NCBI GenBank assembly: GCA_002690915.1 | Contig: NZGF01000080.1 | Location: 1-51,556, forward strand | Source: Crocinitomicaceae bacterium | Lineage (GTDB): Bacteria > Bacteroidota > Bacteroidia > Flavobacteriales_D > Sanyastnellaceae | Length of the DNA stretch: 51,556 bases | Direction of reading: 5' to 3' | Part shown: piece after piece, positions 17,193-27,677 of the stretch | Layout: each line of letters opens with the position of its first letter | Numbering within the stretch: position 1 is the stretch's first letter | Translations under genes and position numbers: made by a program | The notes under the pieces: model-generated | The model's database searches: none | What the model was told of the DNA's origin: nothing | What the model saw: the letters and a program-made list of their open reading frames with translations, nothing else

Positions 17193-18074
17193 CTAAACAA
17201 GGTGCTTTTCAGCATGGTAGCTGGAGCGAACAAGGGGTCCACTTTCGACATAGCGGAACCCTTTCGATAACCCGATTTCCTTCAATTCCGCGAACGTATC
17301 GGGGTGAATAAACTCAACAACAGGCAAGTGCTTCGGGGTTGGCTGTAAATACTGTCCCAGCGTGAGGATTTGGCAATCCACACTTCGGAGATCATCCATG
17401 GTCTCAACGACCTCCTCAAATGATTCTCCCAAACCCAGCATGACCCCTGATTTGGTTTTGATGCCCGCTTGGCGCAAGCGACGTAACACTTCAATGCTGC
17501 GGTCGTATTTAGCCTGAATCCGGACCTCCTTGGTTAGGCGACGAACAGTCTCGAGGTTGTGGGACACAATTTCTGGCGCCTCCTGAATGATCCGGGCAAG
17601 GTTTTCCCATTTGCCTGCAAAATCCGGAATGAGGGTCTCAAGCGTGGTGCCGGGGCTTTGGTGGCGAATGGCCCGAACCGTCTGGGCCCAAATTTCACTA
17701 CCCCCATCGAGCAAATCATCGCGGTCGACCGAGGTGATGACTGCATGTTTAACGCTCATCAACTTGACCGAATTGGCAACGCGACCCGGCTCGAACGGAT
17801 CTGCCTCCAATGGCCTCCCGGTAGCGACATTGCAAAATCCGCACGAGCGTGTGCAGATGTTACCGAGAATCATAAACGTCGCTGTTCCGGCCCCCCAGCA
17901 TTCGCCCATGTTCGGGCAATGACCGCTTTCGCAAATCGTGTGGAGCTTGTGCTCCGAAACGATGTCGCGCACCTCCTTGTAAGCTTGCCCCGTAGGCAGC
18001 TTCACCCGGAGCCATTTAGGCTTGGGAACGCGTTGCAAAGCGTTTTCAGGGGTGGGCGTTGATGGCGTTGTCAT
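17193..18074 (-). CDS. lipA: Lipoyl synthase
   Basis: A radical-SAM enzyme that inserts two sulphur atoms into protein-bound octanoyl groups to make lipoate. The 293-residue protein has both iron-sulphur motifs: the auxiliary cluster cysteines 48, 53 and 59 ([12 protein letters not shown]) and the radical-SAM cysteines 74, 78 and 81 (CTRSCGFC). The conserved C-terminal RSSYHAE provides the serine that ligates the auxiliary cluster. It starts 3 bp after an outer membrane protein gene on the same strand and is probably transcribed from that gene's promoter. I saw no clear terminator in the 154 bp beyond its stop. Confidence 0.96.
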   Translation of the reverse strand: MTTPSTPTPENALQRVPKPKWLRVKLPTGQAYKEVRDIVSEHKLHTICESGHCPNMGECWGAGTATFMILGNICTRSCGFCNVATGRPLEADPFEPGRVANSVKLMSVKHAVITSVDRDDLLDGGSEIWAQTVRAIRHQSPGTTLETLIPDFAGKWENLARIIQEAPEIVSHNLETVRRLTKEVRIQAKYDRSIEVLRRLRQAGIKTKSGVMLGLGESFEEVVETMDDLRSVDCQILTLGQYLQPTPKHLPVVEFIHPDTFAELKEIGLSKGFRYVESGPLVRSSYHAEKHLV

Positions 18075-18077
18075 GGC

Positions 18078-18884
18078 TTACCGGGTCCAGTTTCTTCCGA
18101 CCTCAAAGGTCGCAAATAAGGTGACAAACAAGCGGTTGTTCTGTTCAAAATTCGCGGCAAAGACCTCAGGTGCCACGAGGAAGGCATCAACCGACACACC
18201 TGTGGTCAGGGCCTTGGGCATGAACCGCTCATCCCCGAATTCGAAATCCAGCCCATAGCTGGCATGTGCCCCGGGAACCACGGTTAACTCATCCAACCCA
18301 TTGCTCCAGTCAGCCCGGCCATAAATGTTGTCCGAGAAATGAGCGAACGGGTCGTACCGTTCCTTAGCGGTATAATCGTAGGGGATATCGGGATAGCCGA
18401 TTTCCAGGTAGATGGGTTTTAAAACCGCCAACGCCGCTCCCACTTTCCAAAACGTACTGAACCGAACCGCGTCGCGCCGCAATTTCTCAGCGCGGAGGTT
18501 TTGCTTACCGTACCAAAGGCGGAGGGTTTGAAGGGTATTCTGTTTGCCGTAGACGTACGGCCGACCGTTTTCATAAATGGGGTTGGTCGTCTGGATTTCC
18601 TTCGGGTGCTTGAAGTAAGCCAAATCGACCCCGATGTTCCTCACGGCAAACGCATTCAGGTAGAAGCCTCGTCGGGCCGTGATGCCGATGCCTTGGGTGT
18701 GAAACAACACGCCCACTTGGTATTCATCGGTCAGCGGCACGTTCACCTTGCCATCGCGGTACACCGCTTGGTCACCGGTAAGCGGAGCACTTGTGCTCTG
18801 CGCTCGGATACCATTAAAGGAACCCACACACCCAAAAGAGAAGGCAAGTGCGACCAACAAGAATCGGAGACAAGGCGCGAACAT
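18078..18884 (-). CDS. Conserved outer membrane protein of unknown function
   Basis: A 268-residue protein with a signal peptide (core FLLVALAFSFG, cleavage probably near IRAQ). Mature sequence alternates short hydrophobic strands with polar loops, ends in FATFEVGRNWTR and contains VGVLFHTQGIGITARRGF; this looks like a small beta-barrel of a kind common in Bacteroidota. A Cys at 19 sits in a poor lipobox, so I prefer signal peptidase I cleavage. I do not recognise a named family. It is translated first in a two-gene unit with lipA. A TAAATTTG box ends exactly 4 nt before its ATG. Confidence 0.65.
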   Translation of the reverse strand: MFAPCLRFLLVALAFSFGCVGSFNGIRAQSTSAPLTGDQAVYRDGKVNVPLTDEYQVGVLFHTQGIGITARRGFYLNAFAVRNIGVDLAYFKHPKEIQTTNPIYENGRPYVYGKQNTLQTLRLWYGKQNLRAEKLRRDAVRFSTFWKVGAALAVLKPIYLEIGYPDIPYDYTAKERYDPFAHFSDNIYGRADWSNGLDELTVVPGAHASYGLDFEFGDERFMPKALTTGVSVDAFLVAPEVFAANFEQNNRLFVTLFATFEVGRNWTR

Positions 18885-18888
18885 GTGT

Positions 18889-18896
18889 CAAATTTA
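18889..18896 (-). promoter_or_regulatory. -7 box of the outer membrane protein-lipA unit, 4 nt from the start codon
   Basis: TAAATTTG on the minus strand, then ACAC, then ATG at 18884. Exact match to TAnnTTTG; no clear -33 element. Predicts a leaderless transcript. Confidence 0.5.
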
Positions 18897-18950
18897 GCGC
18901 GGAATGCGATACTTGGTTGCACATTTGCAAGCATTAAGAAAGTCCAAAAA

Positions 18951-19370
18951 ATGACGAGCACCACTCCGAACTACACGCTTGCATATCAAGGCCAACTGCG
19001 CACTTCGATGCAGCACATGCAATCCAACAGCAAAGTTATTACTGATGCACCGGTCGACAACCGAGGGAAAGGTGAATCCTTCTCACCAACGGACCTCGTC
19101 AGTGCGGCCCTCGCAAGCTGTGTCATGACCATCATGGCCATCAAGGCCGGAGACATGGGACACGAAACCATAGACATGGAAGCACGGGTTTGGAAAACAA
19201 TGGCGTCCAATCCAAGGCGTATCGACCGAATTCAGGTCGAACTGGATCTGCACATTCCAGATGTCACAGATCAGCAAAAACTTATTTTGGAGCGCACAAC
19301 AAAAGCGTGCCCCGTGGCGCGCTCTTTGCACCCGGACACTCAAAAGGAAGTCGTTTTCAATTGGCAGTGA
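18951..19370 (+). CDS. OsmC-family peroxiredoxin-like protein
   Basis: A 139-residue OsmC/Ohr-type protein. Members reduce organic hydroperoxides with two cysteines; both are here, Cys57 in ALASCVMT and Cys120 in TKACPVARS, with the family motif SPTDLVSAALASC. ATG 18951 was chosen because the homology begins there; the reading frame is open much further upstream, but only as the antisense of the neighbouring gene. The motif FSPTDL and the length fit the YhfA/OsmC-like branch more than Ohr. It should be cytoplasmic. It converges on a tiny lipoprotein gene with no intergenic base between the two stop codons. Confidence 0.9.
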   Translation: MTSTTPNYTLAYQGQLRTSMQHMQSNSKVITDAPVDNRGKGESFSPTDLVSAALASCVMTIMAIKAGDMGHETIDMEARVWKTMASNPRRIDRIQVELDLHIPDVTDQQKLILERTTKACPVARSLHPDTQKEVVFNWQ

Positions 19371-19487
19371 TCACTCGCACACCTCCACCTCAGCATACGC
19401 TGCACAAGCGGAGTAACTCGTCGCACAAGAAGCGAAGAGCGATGCAGCCAACATCAGGCCAATAGTCCATTGAAAAAACCGTTTCAT
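19371..19487 (-). CDS. Small lipoprotein of 38 residues
   Basis: A short reading frame: positively charged start MKRFFQW, hydrophobic segment TIGLMLAASLFAS, then Cys21 in a fair lipobox (LFASC), then only 17 residues (CATSYSACAAYAEVEVCE) containing two more cysteines. Such minimal lipoproteins occur in Bacteroidota, so I believe it is real despite its size. It would be lipidated and carried to the envelope with a very short exposed peptide. Its stop abuts the stop of the OsmC-family gene. No exact promoter box was found; the 61 bp between it and rmuC are the shared divergent region. Function unknown. Confidence 0.65.
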   Translation of the reverse strand: MKRFFQWTIGLMLAASLFASCATSYSACAAYAEVEVCE

Positions 19488-19548
19488 CTTTCGGTTGTTA
19501 AAAGTTCAATATCCACTACGGATTGTCGCATACGAAGGTTACGTTTAG

Positions 19549-20913
19549 ATGTATATTCCCATCATGGAGTCGCCGCAACTTATCCCCATCCTCATCTTAA
19601 TACTCGCCTTGTTGACCGCCGGGATCCTCCTGTTGGCAAGGAAAATGATACGTCATGACAGCCGCTCTACATCCTCGGATTCCGATGCTGAACGGGTGCG
19701 TTTTGATCGTGATCAGTTGCAGTCGGAGTTGGAACGAATCCGCGAAGAATTAACCAGTACACGGCAGGAATTGAAAGCGGCAATCGAGGCCCGCAGTAAA
19801 GCTGAGCAGCGGTACGAAGACCACGCCGAAGAAGCCGAAAACCGCAGAACGGAGCTCAAACGCGAATTTGACCTGCTCGCTCGCGACATCATAGAAAAAA
19901 ACGCGGAGCGCCACCAGAAACATCTCAGTGAGGGCGGCAAAGAGACATTATCCGCCGTAGTGAAGCCCATGCAAGAAAAGTTCATTGAGCTGCAAAACCA
20001 GATGAACAAGTTCTACGGTGACGAACGAGAACAATTAGGGCAACTGGACAAGGAACTCGAGAAGCTGTTCTCGTTGAATCAAAGCCTGCAAACAGAAGCG
20101 AAGCACCTCACCAACGCCCTGAAGGGCGAATCCAAAGTGCAGGGCGATTGGGGCGAATACCAATTGGAGCGTATTCTAGAGCAAGTGGGACTTGTGGAGG
20201 GCATTCATTATTCGAAGCAATCGTCGCAACGGGACGAGGCGGGTAGGCTCTACCGACCGGATTTCCTCATTTACCTTCCAGACGACAAGGTCCTCATCAT
20301 CGACAGCAAAGTAAGTTTAACGGCCTATGAGCGCATGACGCAAGCCGATGATTCAGCGGTGATTGAAAAGGAGCGAACTGCCCATGCCGCAAGCGTTTCT
20401 TCACACATCAAAGGATTGGGCAAAAAAAACTATGCCGAGTTGTACGGCAAAAGCACAGACTACACCCTGATGTTCATGCCAGTAGAAGCCTCGTGGGTCG
20501 CATTGGGTCAGCACCTGCTAAGGTTACAGGAGGAGGCCCTAGGCCAAAACGTGCTGCTCGTCTCGACCAGCACTTTGATTGCAACGTTGCGTACCATCAG
20601 CTACGTGTGGCAGCAAGAGGAGCAAAAAGCGAACATCCAAAAAATCGCAGAGCGCGGCAGCAAGCTCTATCACCAGATTTACGCGTTTCTCGATGAGTTT
20701 TCGAAGATTCGCGTCCAGCTGAACCGGGCCCAATCCTCCTACGACGAGGCTTTGGTCAAGCTGAAAGGTCGGCAAGGGGCGTTGTATCAAGCTGAGCAAA
20801 TGCGCGAATTGGGCGTCAATGTCAAAGCGCGCATTCCGGAAGAATTCACATCGGACCTCCCAGCGACCTCGCCTGAAATTTCTAAAGAATCCGACGAACT
20901 GGAACGCCCTTGA
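19549..20913 (+). CDS. rmuC: DNA recombination protein RmuC
   Basis: A 454-residue RmuC-family protein. It begins with one membrane-spanning segment (LIPILILILALLTAGILLL, about 10-28), continues with a long coiled coil (about 45-200) and then the conserved nuclease-like domain with GDWGEYQLERIL and RPDFLIYLP..LIIDSKVSL; the Asp and DSK residues are the presumed PD-(D/E)XK-type site. RmuC limits recombination between inverted repeats; the biochemical activity is inferred. The start may be 19549 or the ATG five codons later at 19564. Its TGA overlaps the next ATG (TGATG). Confidence 0.93.
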   Translation: MYIPIMESPQLIPILILILALLTAGILLLARKMIRHDSRSTSSDSDAERVRFDRDQLQSELERIREELTSTRQELKAAIEARSKAEQRYEDHAEEAENRRTELKREFDLLARDIIEKNAERHQKHLSEGGKETLSAVVKPMQEKFIELQNQMNKFYGDEREQLGQLDKELEKLFSLNQSLQTEAKHLTNALKGESKVQGDWGEYQLERILEQVGLVEGIHYSKQSSQRDEAGRLYRPDFLIYLPDDKVLIIDSKVSLTAYERMTQADDSAVIEKERTAHAASVSSHIKGLGKKNYAELYGKSTDYTLMFMPVEASWVALGQHLLRLQEEALGQNVLLVSTSTLIATLRTISYVWQQEEQKANIQKIAERGSKLYHQIYAFLDEFSKIRVQLNRAQSSYDEALVKLKGRQGALYQAEQMRELGVNVKARIPEEFTSDLPATSPEISKESDELERP

Positions 20914-22160
20914 TGAATCTGCGAAAACTCTTCCGTTTGGGGACCGCCACGCTAATCACTGCAGCGCTATACGGTTGTGGGGCGTCTGGCACCAGATTGG
21001 GGAAATCCAACCAACGGCCTTACGACTTTGAGGCCCAAATCCTCCACCCGCGGTGTGCTGTTCTACCTGCAGGCATTGACAGCGTTGATGTATACCTCGA
21101 ATGGTCTCGTGAAGAAGCGCTATTTCTCCGGAATTCGCCGCAGAGCCCCTTCACGGCGAACCTTCAGCTGAAATCCGGCTCGATTGAAGTCTCCTGGACC
21201 GATACGCTGGTGGATTTTGCGCCCCAATGGGACCGAAAGCAATGGCGCTTTTCGCTTGCAGCGTTCGCCTCAGAATGGAACCAATCAACCAACCTGATTC
21301 CGATGCAATTGAATGATTTGCACCGGAACGCCACAGCCACTCGGCTTGTGCCTCTGCCCCAGCCCGGCATCCCCAGAACACCGTTTCAAAGCGACGGATG
21401 GCCCGTGCACGACGGATTTGCCGTAGCAGGTGACACCCTCTTCTTCGAGAGCGCACCAGGAAGCCGGTGGCAGCACGCCAGCACCGAAGTCCCGGAGGTC
21501 ATGCCGGCCCCGCCGTTTTCCCAGGTCAAGGACAAAAGCGATACCCTTCAGCCGGCCGTCCGCTCGGATTGGAACACCGAGGAGACTGGCTGGAGCGGCT
21601 ACATCGTACAACCTGGCATCAACATCGTCGGTCAACCTACCGCGAGCGGCACATTGCGTGTGGCTCATCGTGTCGTCGGCACTTCTAAAGACCACCCGCA
21701 GGTCCGAGATCTGCAACTGATGATCCAATCCAGTCGGTACATTACGTCGCGCAAAGAGTACGAACGCATGGTCACCGCGTCGGACCCCAAGGCCGCGCTG
21801 GACGCCTTCTGGCTCAGCTGTGGAAACGAAAAAGAAGCTTCGGCCACCTTGATTGCGACCTATTACGGCCGAGTGGAGGAGTCGAACCGATACTTTTCCG
21901 GGGTGCACCCAGGATGGCGCACCGACCGCGGCATGGTGCACATCGTATTTGGAATCCCCAACAAAGTGCGGCGCGGGTCAGACAGCGAATGGTGGATTTA
22001 CGGCGAAGAAGGCTCAGCGAACGCCCTAGTCTTTCGTTTCCTCCATGTAGCCCACCCTTGGGATAACGAGTTCTACGTGCTAAGCCGCAGCATTCAATTC
22101 CGATCGCCGTGGGACCGCATGGTCACAAATTGGCGCAACGGCCGCATCAAAGCGGATTGA
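20913..22160 (+). CDS. GWxTD-domain lipoprotein
   Basis: A 415-residue protein. The signal sequence ends LITAALYGCGAS, giving lipidation at the cysteine. The C-terminal part holds the family hallmark GWRTDRGMVHIVFG (about residue 330), preceded by the helix with ALDAFWLSC, as in GWxTD proteins of Bacteroidota. Their function is not established; they are predicted periplasmic or outer membrane lipoproteins. The middle of the protein looks like beta-rich extracytoplasmic domains. It is coupled to rmuC by a TGATG overlap and followed within 20 bp by rlmB, a mixed set that suggests operon convenience rather than shared function. Confidence 0.85.
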   Translation: MNLRKLFRLGTATLITAALYGCGASGTRLGKSNQRPYDFEAQILHPRCAVLPAGIDSVDVYLEWSREEALFLRNSPQSPFTANLQLKSGSIEVSWTDTLVDFAPQWDRKQWRFSLAAFASEWNQSTNLIPMQLNDLHRNATATRLVPLPQPGIPRTPFQSDGWPVHDGFAVAGDTLFFESAPGSRWQHASTEVPEVMPAPPFSQVKDKSDTLQPAVRSDWNTEETGWSGYIVQPGINIVGQPTASGTLRVAHRVVGTSKDHPQVRDLQLMIQSSRYITSRKEYERMVTASDPKAALDAFWLSCGNEKEASATLIATYYGRVEESNRYFSGVHPGWRTDRGMVHIVFGIPNKVRRGSDSEWWIYGEEGSANALVFRFLHVAHPWDNEFYVLSRSIQFRSPWDRMVTNWRNGRIKAD

Positions 22161-22179
22161 TTTGCCGGTACCTTTGGGC

Positions 22180-23040
22180 ATGCCTTTTGATCTGCCTTCT
22201 CCCAACCGTTCTTCGAACCGTTCCAATCGGCCCATTTCCCCTGACGGAGCATCGGGACCTTCCGGACCTCGCAAGAAAGGACCGTATACCGGCCCAAAAC
22301 GCCCGCCCAAGGGTAGTTACGTGATAGGGTGGCATCCGATCATGGAAGCATTGGACGCGGGCAAGGAATTTCAAAAAGTATTGATCCAACGGGACGAAAA
22401 AGGCGAACGCACCACCGCACTCGTCGCCCAACTTCGCGAACTGAACATCCCCGTTCAGCGTGTGCCCAAAGAGAAATTGAATCGGATCACCGTCAAGAAC
22501 CACCAAGGCATCTTGGCCTTCCTTTCGCCCATCACCTACCAGCCGCTTGAAGAGTTGATTGCTCGGGCCTACGAATCAGGTGAAGCGCCTTTGCTTGTGG
22601 CGCTAGATGGCGTAACCGACGTCCGCAACATTGGAGCAATCGCCCGCAGCGCAGAATGTTTTGGAGCCACAGCGCTGGTCATACCTTCCTTCGGCGTAGC
22701 TGCCATCCAGGAAGATGCCATCAAATCTTCTTCAGGCGCCCTGCTTAGGCTACCGGTGGCCCGTGTGCCCGATATGGCCCGTGCATTGGATAGCATCAAA
22801 GCCCAAGGCATGACTTGCATCGCATTGGACGAAAAAGCCGAGAAGCCCATCCATGCGCACCAAAACAACGGCCCCGTTTGTCTCGTCATGGGCGATGAAG
22901 GCACTGGGATTTCCGACGGCGTCGCTCGCAAATGCCCGCTGCAGCTGCGATTACCCATGACCGGTAAGACTGGAAGCCTCAATGTTTCAGTTGCTGCTGG
23001 AATCGCATTATCTCATATTGCGTTGTGGAAAGAAGCTTGA
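22180..23040 (+). CDS. rlmB: 23S rRNA (guanosine-2'-O)-methyltransferase RlmB
   Basis: A SpoU/TrmH-type SPOUT methyltransferase that methylates G2251 (E. coli numbering) in the ribosomal P-loop. All three SPOUT motifs are present: NIGAIARSAECFGA, LVMGDEGTGISDG and LRLPMTGKTGSLNVSVAAGIA. The substrate-binding N-terminal domain starts around VIGWHPIMEAL. Ahead of it is an unusual 45-residue basic, Pro/Ser/Gly-rich extension. I use ATG 22180 (286 residues); a TTG at 22162 directly after the previous stop would add six residues. Confidence 0.93.
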   Translation: MPFDLPSPNRSSNRSNRPISPDGASGPSGPRKKGPYTGPKRPPKGSYVIGWHPIMEALDAGKEFQKVLIQRDEKGERTTALVAQLRELNIPVQRVPKEKLNRITVKNHQGILAFLSPITYQPLEELIARAYESGEAPLLVALDGVTDVRNIGAIARSAECFGATALVIPSFGVAAIQEDAIKSSSGALLRLPVARVPDMARALDSIKAQGMTCIALDEKAEKPIHAHQNNGPVCLVMGDEGTGISDGVARKCPLQLRLPMTGKTGSLNVSVAAGIALSHIALWKEA

Positions 23041-23129
23041 CAAACCACTAAAAATACCGGAGTGTAGCCGTTATCATTGTCTTGTGGGTTTCTCTCCCTG
23101 AGGCAACCCAATACCGCAATGAATCGACC

Positions 23130-25154
23130 ATGAAGCACATGCCGCTTTTCCGCTCAATGACCATCACCGCCACCTTGATGGCAGGAATGATGCTACTCAA
23201 TTCCTGTGGTTCTCGCCACTTTTGGAAAGGACTCCGGTTGTCCGATAAGGAGCGTTATACCGAAGCTGCTGCCAATTTGCACCGCGCATTGGCCAAGTGG
23301 CCCAATGACACCATGAGCTATCGCTTGCTGGGACAGACCCAGTTTCACCTCATGGATTTTGCCGCTGCAGAGAGGACATACGAGGAATTGGGCTTTCGAA
23401 CGGCACTCAACGCTGACGACCAGTTGAATTACGCCAAATGCATGATGCAACAAGGTAAGTACGCCGAAGCAGCGGATGTATTGGAATGGCTTATGATGGA
23501 TGACGACGCGCCCGAATATGTCCGGCGCGTCTGGGACCGGTGCGCTTCACAACTGCATGTTGATGAGGACGAACGACGCTGGCAGGTCAGTCCGCTTCAC
23601 CTCCCCGGTTTGGAGACAGCATCTGCACCGCGCATCAGTAAAAATCGGCTATATTTTTGCAGCGAGCCCTACCAATGGAGTCGAGCCGACCAGGCCGCCC
23701 GGCTGGATCGAAACGAAACCTGGTTCATAGATTTGGGTAATAACAGCCCCCACGTGATGAGGGCCAAGGAGGTCACAGCCATGGATCTACCAGACCACGA
23801 CGGCATCATCAGCTTGTCGCCCGACGGACGCTCCATCGCTTATTCGAAGAAAAATAACCGCAGCGTCGGTTGGTTTGGCGACCCCATCGAAGGCGGCTAC
23901 CAATTGCTGATTGCGTCACGAACAGCGACAGGAGAATGGGGTGAACCAAACCCTTTTCCATTCGTCGAAAAAGGCTACGTTTTCGCCCACCCTACGTGGT
24001 CTCCCGATGGGAATCGCCTGTACTTCGCTACGGATCTGCCATCACCAGAAGCCCAAGGCGGCATGGACCTTTGGGTGTCCGAACGAAACGGGACTTTCTG
24101 GGAAGAACCCCTCAACCTGGGTCCTGAAGTCAATTCCGCTGGAGAGGATATTTTCCCGGCTTTCGACAACAACGGTCGCCTGTACTTTGCATCCAATGGC
24201 CACCCTACCCTCGGCGGCCTGGACATCTTTTGGACGGAAATCGATCCAACTGCAAAACCTGAAACACGGCACTGGCGAGACGGCGATGCATGGAAAACAC
24301 CTGTTAGGATGGCTTTCCCAATCAACAGCCTTGCCGACGATTACGCCTTCGCCATTGAATCGGATGGCGCACACAGCTTCATCTGTTCCAACCGAGGTGG
24401 ATTCGATGAAATCTTCCGAGTGGAACAAAGCGACGATGTTGCGAGGTTCAACGTGGTGGCCAAAGATTACGCCACGGGCGAATCGTTGCCGCGCGTACCC
24501 ATTCGCTGGATTGACCTAAAAGACGGTTCGGCATGGGATACCCGAACATCCCTTGACGGTAAGCTTTCGATTGACCTTCCACCCGACCGTGGCTTCCAAG
24601 TTACCTGCGCACTGCCAGGTTATTTGGTGACGCGCAAGTTCATCACTACTGACGCCACCGAACCCGTTTGGGAAGTAGAGTTGGCCAAAATCAAAACATT
24701 GAACGACAAGCGCTTCGCCGACCGCTGGATGGGTGGTACGCCTTTCGAAATCGCAGGTCTAGAATGGGAATCCGATGCCAATATGACCCGTGCAAGCGAG
24801 GTCAACCTCTACTACTTGGTGGACTTCCTCAAACTTAACCCGGAGGTATTCCTCGAGATTCGAACCCACGAAAACGCTTCAACATGGGACCTGTTCGATC
24901 AACCTACTAACCGAAAATCCAAACTGCGCTCAATCGAAATCGAATCCTTCTTGCTAAAGGCTGGCGTCTCCTCGAAACAACTCATCAGCGTCGGAAAGGG
25001 CATTGACGAGCTTCGCAACGGGTGCCTGCCCGGCACGCCCTGTGCGTTATACAACCATGAGGACAACGACCGCACAGAATTCCGCATCTATGGGCTCTTA
25101 CAACAGACACCGGGCCAAATTGACCCGGTGCCGTTTATGAAGTCTGATAAATAA
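23130..25154 (+). CDS. PorE-like lipoprotein: TPR, PD40 propeller, regulatory-like and OmpA-like domains
   Basis: A 674-residue lipoprotein from ATG 23130 (signal ending MMLLNSCGS). Domain order: TPR-like helices (about 20-125), PD40/WD40-like propeller blades (LSPDGRSIAYSK, WSPDGNRLYFATD, FDNNGRLYFASNG), a carboxypeptidase-regulatory-like beta domain (about 438-510) and a C-terminal OmpA-like domain (about 550-670) with LEIRTHE and DNDRTEFRIYG. The same order is found in PorE, which ties the type IX secretion machine to peptidoglycan. Other Bacteroidota proteins share this layout, so the exact role is uncertain. Two T9SS cargo genes lie in this window, which fits but does not prove a secretion role. 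Its 3' end forms a hairpin. Confidence 0.8.
   Translation: MKHMPLFRSMTITATLMAGMMLLNSCGSRHFWKGLRLSDKERYTEAAANLHRALAKWPNDTMSYRLLGQTQFHLMDFAAAERTYEELGFRTALNADDQLNYAKCMMQQGKYAEAADVLEWLMMDDDAPEYVRRVWDRCASQLHVDEDERRWQVSPLHLPGLETASAPRISKNRLYFCSEPYQWSRADQAARLDRNETWFIDLGNNSPHVMRAKEVTAMDLPDHDGIISLSPDGRSIAYSKKNNRSVGWFGDPIEGGYQLLIASRTATGEWGEPNPFPFVEKGYVFAHPTWSPDGNRLYFATDLPSPEAQGGMDLWVSERNGTFWEEPLNLGPEVNSAGEDIFPAFDNNGRLYFASNGHPTLGGLDIFWTEIDPTAKPETRHWRDGDAWKTPVRMAFPINSLADDYAFAIESDGAHSFICSNRGGFDEIFRVEQSDDVARFNVVAKDYATGESLPRVPIRWIDLKDGSAWDTRTSLDGKLSIDLPPDRGFQVTCALPGYLVTRKFITTDATEPVWEVELAKIKTLNDKRFADRWMGGTPFEIAGLEWESDANMTRASEVNLYYLVDFLKLNPEVFLEIRTHENASTWDLFDQPTNRKSKLRSIEIESFLLKAGVSSKQLISVGKGIDELRNGCLPGTPCALYNHEDNDRTEFRIYGLLQQTPGQIDPVPFMKSDK
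25109..25131. terminator. Possible terminator hairpin in the 3' end of the PorE-like gene
   Basis: Arms CACCGGG and CCCGGTG with an inner CAA/TTG pair. The stem is stable but the following CCGTTTATG has only three T residues, so termination may be weak. It is the only hairpin near this convergent junction, where the stop codons of the PorE-like gene and eno are 9 bp apart. Confidence 0.4.
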
Positions 25155-25163
25155 GGGCTCGAA

Positions 25164-26486
<1,323 letters not shown>

Positions 26487-26542
26487 TCATTACCAAATCC
26501 TGGTCGTAAAACCGCCGCGAAGTTACTGAATCAAAGAGGGAA

Positions 26543-27673
26543 TCACGCAGGCACAGCCACCTGTTCCATATTTGCCACAAATTGGTCGAACAGGTACCGG
26601 CTGTCGTGCGGACCGGCTGAGGCCTCCGGGTGATATTGCACAGAAAACACCGGGCGACCTTTCAATGCGATGCCAGCCACCGTATTATCGTTCAAATGGA
26701 TGTGGGTCAATTCCACGTCTGGGTGTGCATCCAACGAATCACGGTCCACCACAAATCCGTGGTTTTGTGAGGTAATCTCGGCCTTGCCCGTGATAAGATT
26801 CTTGATGGGATGGTTCACACCACGGTGACCGTTGAACATCTTCGCCGTCTTCAATCCTTGGCTCAAGGCCAGCACCTGATGCCCTAAACAAATCCCGAAC
26901 ACACTTCTATCTGTATCCACAAGCGCCTTTACCTTCTCTACGGTCTCGGGCATCGCACCGGGGTCGCCGGGGCCGTTGGACAACATGATGCCATCAGGGT
27001 CAATGGCCATCATTGCCTCTATCGAAGAATGCATCGGAAAAACGTGCACTTCACAACCCCGATCGGTAAGGCATCGAACGATGTTCTTCTTAACGCCCAA
27101 GTCGAGCAAAGCCACTTTCAATCCATTTTCCTTTCCGGCTGCAGGGGTCTCCACATGGACCTCGGCACACGTGACTTCGCTGCTCAATTCAAGCCCCTCC
27201 ATAGACGGCACTGCGTCGAGTTGGCGCTTGAGTTCGGCCTCGTCTGTGTTGTCACTGCTAATGATGGCATTCATCGCCCCCTTCTGCCGTATGTGACGAA
27301 CCAGTGCACGTGTATCTATGTCGCAGATGCCAACCACGCCGTCGCGGTCCATGTAATCTTGTAACGTCCCGCACCCGCCGACTCGGCTTGCAATAGAGGA
27401 AAAATTCTTCGTGACCAATCCTGCAATTTGCACCCGGTCAGACTCCACTTCCGCATCGTGCACGCCATAGTTACCTACGTGAGCAGTTGCCATCACTAAG
27501 ATTTGGCGCAGGTAGCTCGGATCCGTGAAAATTTCTTGGTATCCGTACATCCCAGTATTAAATGCAATCTCACCGGTCGTTGTCCCAATGGCACCGGCTG
27601 ATTTCCCTTCGAAGCGCGTACCGTCTGCCAGGATGAGCACAGCAGATACTTTCTGATTACTTGATTGAACCAT
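26543..27673 (-). CDS. carA: Carbamoyl-phosphate synthase small subunit
   Basis: CarA is the glutaminase subunit that supplies ammonia to CarB for carbamoyl phosphate, used for arginine and pyrimidines. The 376-residue protein has the N-terminal CarA domain (GEIAFNTGMYGYQEIFTDPSY, GVVGICDIDTRAL) and the class I amidotransferase domain with the catalytic cysteine in GICLGHQVL and the His/Glu pair in YHPEAS. The start at 27673 is fixed by homology and by a promoter box 4 nt upstream; the frame is open further upstream only because of the repeat tract of rplQ. No carB is in the window, so the partner is encoded elsewhere. Confidence 0.96.
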   Translation of the reverse strand: MVQSSNQKVSAVLILADGTRFEGKSAGAIGTTTGEIAFNTGMYGYQEIFTDPSYLRQILVMATAHVGNYGVHDAEVESDRVQIAGLVTKNFSSIASRVGGCGTLQDYMDRDGVVGICDIDTRALVRHIRQKGAMNAIISSDNTDEAELKRQLDAVPSMEGLELSSEVTCAEVHVETPAAGKENGLKVALLDLGVKKNIVRCLTDRGCEVHVFPMHSSIEAMMAIDPDGIMLSNGPGDPGAMPETVEKVKALVDTDRSVFGICLGHQVLALSQGLKTAKMFNGHRGVNHPIKNLITGKAEITSQNHGFVVDRDSLDAHPDVELTHIHLNDNTVAGIALKGRPVFSVQYHPEASAGPHDSRYLFDQFVANMEQVAVPA

Positions 27674-27677
27674 GGTG

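Noticed and set aside
18501-18950. Long N-terminal extension of the OsmC-family protein
   Set aside because: It is antisense to the outer membrane protein gene; OsmC homology starts at 18951.
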